Of a stretch of 64,000 bases of DNA, positions 60,975 to 64,000 are shown piece by piece. The notes under the pieces were generated by a model, which saw nothing but the letters and a program-made list of their open reading frames with translations, made no database searches and was not told where the DNA came from. Origin of the DNA: Acidovorax sp. T1 (lineage in GTDB: Bacteria; Pseudomonadota; Gammaproteobacteria; Burkholderiales; Burkholderiaceae_C); contig NZ_CP021648.1 of NCBI RefSeq assembly GCF_002176815.1, positions 3,480,001-3,544,000 of the forward strand, written 5' to 3'. The translations under genes were made by a program, and so were the position numbers. How positions within the stretch are numbered: position 1 is the stretch's first letter; each line of letters opens with the position of its first letter.

Positions 60975-62180
60975 TCAGGCGTGGGCCGCGGCCAACCACT
61001 CCTCGGCCAGCCGCACCCAGTAGGTGGCACCCAGCGGAATCAGGTCGTCATTGAAGTCGTAGCTCGGGTTGTGCAGCGTGCAGGGACCACCGCCATGGCC
61101 CATGTCGCGGTGCGTGCCATCACCATTGGCAATGAAGCAATAGGCGCCCGGCTTGGCCTGCAGCATGAAGGCGAAATCCTCGGCGCCCATGGTGGGCTCT
61201 TGCACCACCACATTGGCCTCGCCCACGATGCCCGCCATCACCTGGCGCGCAAAGTCGGCCTCGGCGGCCGAGTTCACGGTGGGCGGGTAGTTGCGCACAA
61301 ACTGGAACTCGCAGGTGGCCTCGTGCGCGGCGCAGGTGTGCTCGGCCACCTGCCTCATGCGTCGCTCGATCATGTCGAGCACCTCGATGGTGAAGGTGCG
61401 TACCGTGCCCTGCAGCTCGCAACTGTCGGGCACCACGTTGGTGGCCTCGCCCGCGTGGACCATGGTGACCGAGATCACGCCGGCATCCACGGGCTTCTTG
61501 TTGCGGCTGATGATGCTCTGGAAGGCCTGCACCATCTGGCAGGCCACGGGCACGGGGTCGATGCCCATGTGCGGCATGGCTGCGTGGCTGCCCTTGCCGC
61601 GGATGGTGATCTTGAATTCGTTGCTGGACGCCATTACCGGCCCCGGGCTCACAGCGAACTGCCCCGCCTTCATGCCCGGCCAGTTGTGCATGCCAAACAC
61701 GGCCTGCACGGGAAACTGCTCGAACAGGCCGTCCTCGATCATCACGCGCGCGCCGCCACCGCCCTCTTCCGCTGGCTGAAAGATCAGGTACACGGTGCCA
61801 TCGAAATTGCGGTGTTTGGCAAAGTGCTGCGCCGCCGCCAGCAACATGGCCGTGTGGCCATCGTGACCGCAGGCGTGCATTTTGCCGTGGTGCTGACTGG
61901 CGTGCGCGAAGGTGTTGAACTCCTGCATGGGCAACGCGTCCATATCGGCACGCAGGCCGATGGCACGGCCGCTGGCGCCGCCGTCGCGCCCCTTCACGAT
62001 GCCGACCACGCCGGTCTTGCCCAGCCCCCGGTGGATGGGAATGCCCCATTCGGTGAGCTTTTGTGCCACCAGGTCAGCGGTGCGCACTTCTTCAAAGCAC
62101 AGCTCGGGATGGGCGTGGATATCGCGGCGCACAACAGCAATACTGGCGGCCTGGGTGACGATGGAATCGATAACGTTCAT
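60975..62180 (-). CDS. M20 family amidohydrolase (hippurate hydrolase-like)
   Basis: 401 residues. Metal ligands in M20/AbgA style: RRDIHAHPELCFEE, KMHACGHDGHTAMLL (Cys/His), FQPAEEGGGGA (catalytic Glu-Glu) and MGAEDFAFML, with the final His in TLHNPSYDF. It hydrolyses N-acyl amino acids or similar amides. MNVIDSIV (62180) is preferred over the ATG three codons upstream. It sits between a DUF2817 enzyme and a Leu/Ile/Val-type binding protein, all on the minus strand. Confidence 0.93.
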   Translation of the reverse strand: MNVIDSIVTQAASIAVVRRDIHAHPELCFEEVRTADLVAQKLTEWGIPIHRGLGKTGVVGIVKGRDGGASGRAIGLRADMDALPMQEFNTFAHASQHHGKMHACGHDGHTAMLLAAAQHFAKHRNFDGTVYLIFQPAEEGGGGARVMIEDGLFEQFPVQAVFGMHNWPGMKAGQFAVSPGPVMASSNEFKITIRGKGSHAAMPHMGIDPVPVACQMVQAFQSIISRNKKPVDAGVISVTMVHAGEATNVVPDSCELQGTVRTFTIEVLDMIERRMRQVAEHTCAAHEATCEFQFVRNYPPTVNSAAEADFARQVMAGIVGEANVVVQEPTMGAEDFAFMLQAKPGAYCFIANGDGTHRDMGHGGGPCTLHNPSYDFNDDLIPLGATYWVRLAEEWLAAAHA

Positions 62181-62329
62181 GGTGTGCATCCTTACGATCT
62201 GACAGTCTAGCCCGGTATCCCGAGGCCTGCAGCCCGAGCGATGGCACCCCTACGCCATGGTTTCTGTCCACGCCTTTGCACTGGCACGACGCCTCGGCTC
62301 GGCGGGCGCGAAGCGCATCAATGGTTGCA

Positions 62330-63478
62330 TCAAGTTTTGACGCGCCCGTCGCCGGTCAACATGGACATTTCCACAAATTTCGAAGCCGCATGGCTGCTGG
62401 CGCTGAACGACACAGGAAACCCGGAAATCACCTGCGAACCCAGGGATTCGAGGCCTGTGATGAAGCTATCGCGGGTGAGCTTGCCACCGGCCAGCGCCTG
62501 GCGCAGGCCCTCGGTGAAAATGCGCGCCGCCAGAAAACCTTCCAGGCTGGAATAGTTGGCCTGCACCTTGTCGCCACCCTTCTTGATGGCCTCCAGAAAC
62601 TCGCGCGTGATGGGGCGCGAGGGCTGGTAGGGCGAAGGCACCACCTGCGAGACCACCACGCCCGCTCCGTCCTTGCCCAGTTCGTCGGCCAGCGCCTGCG
62701 TGCCCACAAACGATACGTTGTAGAAGGTGCCGCCAAAGCCCGCCTTGCGCGCAGCGCGCACAAATGCGGCACTGGCCGCATAGGCCGAGATCTGCACCAC
62801 CGCGTCGGGCATGGCGGGCACCAGCTTATCCACGGCCGCCTGCACATCGGTCGAGTTGCGCTCCACCGTGGCCGTGGCCACCGGGGCCAGCTTGAGCCCG
62901 GCGAGCGCCTTCGTCACCCCGTCCAGCCCCGCCTTGCCGTAGGCGTCGTTCTGGTAGAACACCGCGATCTTCTTGAGCCCCAGGTTGGTGAGCTGGCGCA
63001 CGATGAGCGCCGTTTCGTCGTAATACGAAGCGCGCACATGAAAAATCAGGCGGTTGAACGGCTGGCGCAGGGCCTCGGCACCGGTGAACGGCCCAAAAAA
63101 CGGCACACGTTCTTTGGTGAAGACGGGCAGGGCAGCCAGGCTGGTGGGGGTGCCGATGTAGCCAAACAGCGCGAACACGTCGTCGGCGATGAGCTTTCGG
63201 GTGTTCTCGGCGCAGCGGTCGGGCTCGTAGCCGTCGTCCATGGTGCGGATTTCCACCATGCGCTTGCCCACGCCGCCCTGGGCGTTGAGCCGGTCAAAAA
63301 AGAGCTTGGCGCCCTGATGGAACTGGATACCCAGCTGCGCAGCAGGGCCCGTGAAGGGCGCCGACTGCCCCAGCACGATACGGCCCTCGCCCTGCGCGCG
63401 TGCCAGATTGAATCCACCCAGCGCTGCCGCGCCCAGGCCCACGGAAAATTGTCTGCGCCCCAGTGCCGTTTGGTTCAT
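62330..63478 (-). CDS. Leu/Ile/Val-type (LivK-like) ABC substrate-binding protein
   Basis: 382 residues with a twin-arginine type signal, GRRQFSVGLGAAALGGFNLARA. Mature protein: GRIVLGQSAPFTGPAAQLGIQFHQGAKLFFDRLNAQGGVGKRMVEIRTMDDGYEPDRCAENTRKLI, then FYQNDAYGKAGLDGV and SAYAASAAFVRAARKAGFGGTFYNVSFVG. No permease or ATPase genes adjoin, so it is an orphan receptor. An open frame reaches 63805 but begins inside the divergent oxidoreductase gene; 63478 has the signal peptide. Confidence 0.9.
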   Translation of the reverse strand: MNQTALGRRQFSVGLGAAALGGFNLARAQGEGRIVLGQSAPFTGPAAQLGIQFHQGAKLFFDRLNAQGGVGKRMVEIRTMDDGYEPDRCAENTRKLIADDVFALFGYIGTPTSLAALPVFTKERVPFFGPFTGAEALRQPFNRLIFHVRASYYDETALIVRQLTNLGLKKIAVFYQNDAYGKAGLDGVTKALAGLKLAPVATATVERNSTDVQAAVDKLVPAMPDAVVQISAYAASAAFVRAARKAGFGGTFYNVSFVGTQALADELGKDGAGVVVSQVVPSPYQPSRPITREFLEAIKKGGDKVQANYSSLEGFLAARIFTEGLRQALAGGKLTRDSFITGLESLGSQVISGFPVSFSASSHAASKFVEMSMLTGDGRVKT

Positions 63479-63598
63479 GGTGAAATCTGTGCCCTTGTCA
63501 AAAAAAGAGGGCGATCCCTCTGTGCTGCCCTCTGGAAGAGATGCGTTGACTGCACACTGCTTCCATCCCTGTTTGCAGTCTAGCGACCAACCCAACGC

Positions 63599-64000
63599 AT
63601 GACCACATCTTCTGTCACAGAATTGCCACTGTCTGCACCGATGCAGGTGCGCGGGGCATGCCCGCACGACTGCCCCGACACCTGCGCCCTGCTCACCACG
63701 GTGGACAACGGCGTAGCCACCCGCGTGCAGGGCAACCCCGATCACCCGCACACCGATGGCGTGCTGTGCGCCAAGGTGTCGCGCTACACCGAGCGCAGCT
63801 ACCACCCCGAGCGCATCCTCACGCCACTCCGACGCACGGGGTCCAAGGGCAGCGGCCAGTTTGCACCCGTCTCCTGGGATGAAGCCCTGGCCGAGATTGC
63901 GCAGCGCCTTGCCACCATCGTGGCGCGCAACCCCGAGGCCATCCTGCCCTACAGCTACGCCGGCACCATGGGCATGGTGCAGGGCGAGAGCATGGACCGG
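63599..64000 (+). CDS. Molybdopterin oxidoreductase, 5-prime part (window ends inside)
   Basis: 134 codons to the window edge. After MTTSSVTELPLSAP, the protein has the N-terminal 4Fe-4S motif GACPHDCPDTCALLTTVDNG (spacing C-x3-C-x3-C plus a further Cys in GVLCAKV), then NPDHPHTDGVLCAKVSRY, HPERILTPLRR and APVSWDEALAEIAQRL, the usual start of DMSO reductase-family and formate dehydrogenase-like enzymes. No Tat signal, so cytoplasmic. The substrate cannot be told without the rest. Confidence 0.9.
   Translation, partial: MTTSSVTELPLSAPMQVRGACPHDCPDTCALLTTVDNGVATRVQGNPDHPHTDGVLCAKVSRYTERSYHPERILTPLRRTGSKGSGQFAPVSWDEALAEIAQRLATIVARNPEAILPYSYAGTMGMVQGESMDR

Noticed and set aside
63479..63805. Extension of the binding-protein frame upstream of 63478
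   Set aside because: It overlaps the divergent molybdopterin oxidoreductase start and would bury the export signal.
1..64000. CRISPR arrays, rRNA, tRNA or prophage genes
   Set aside because: No regularly spaced direct repeats, no rRNA-like stretches and no phage structural genes were seen; a tRNA scan by program could not be run.

Overview
The window is GC-rich DNA that looks like a chromosome segment of a beta-proteobacterium of the Comamonadaceae, most like Acidovorax. This is inferred from gene content, from a Bug/TctC-type solute receptor, and from two intergenic repeat families typical of that group. No rRNA, tRNA, CRISPR array or prophage was recognised. Most of the window is tightly packed metabolic and signalling genes; the ptx region (about 29.3-34.7 kb) is the clearest accessory segment.

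Layout. 0-9.4 kb: partial UspA, dtd-dbpA (4-nt overlap), MgtC/DUF4010 membrane protein, AMP nucleosidase, a NodI-type ABC ATPase and PurT. 7.7-13.7 kb: a GAF-AAA+-Fis sigma-54 activator, then a near-consensus sigma-54 promoter preceded by paired palindromes, driving rhodanese, OsmC-like, acyl-CoA-dehydrogenase-like and rubredoxin/FAD-reductase fusion genes (a putative sulfur/redox operon of unknown substrate). 14.2-20 kb: cyanase, an NrtABC/CynABD-type ABC importer and a PAS histidine kinase/NarL-type regulator, all on the minus strand. 20-29.3 kb: NodJ-type permease (partner of the ATPase 14 kb away), a frameshifted exported protein, a GMC oxidoreductase, 3-hydroxybutyryl-CoA dehydrogenase, ohrR-ohr with a clear operator, a phosphoesterase/kinase-Usp pair and srkA.

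29.8-34.4 kb: a phosphite assimilation cluster, ptxABCD with a divergent LysR gene (ptxE), less GC-rich than its surroundings and ending beside an IS66 transposase remnant, so probably acquired laterally. 34.9-43.6 kb: lipoprotein, htpG, pseudouridine synthase, a three-gene overlapping operon (DUF4394 lipoprotein, cupredoxin, GGNEF-EAL protein) and a Crp/Fnr regulator. 43.8-53.8 kb: acyl-CoA synthetase, livGHMKF, a PaaK-like ligase and a Bug receptor, apparently for import and CoA activation of an organic acid. 53.9-64 kb: DUF1840, CFA-type methyltransferase, ArsC, Tag, a COG4324 predicted peptidase gene broken by a repeat insertion, a PHA-system protein, nitroreductase, ACBP, DUF2817 peptidase, M20 amidohydrolase, a Leu/Ile/Val-type binding protein and the start of a molybdopterin oxidoreductase.

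A roughly 47-bp palindromic repeat occurs nine times. Seven copies are intergenic, one is read in frame inside srkA, and one puts an in-frame TAG into the COG4324 gene. A second repeat family brackets cynS and livF. The best candidates for undescribed biology are the sigma-54 operon and the coding-sequence insertions of the small repeat; the phosphite cluster is a known but uncommon system.
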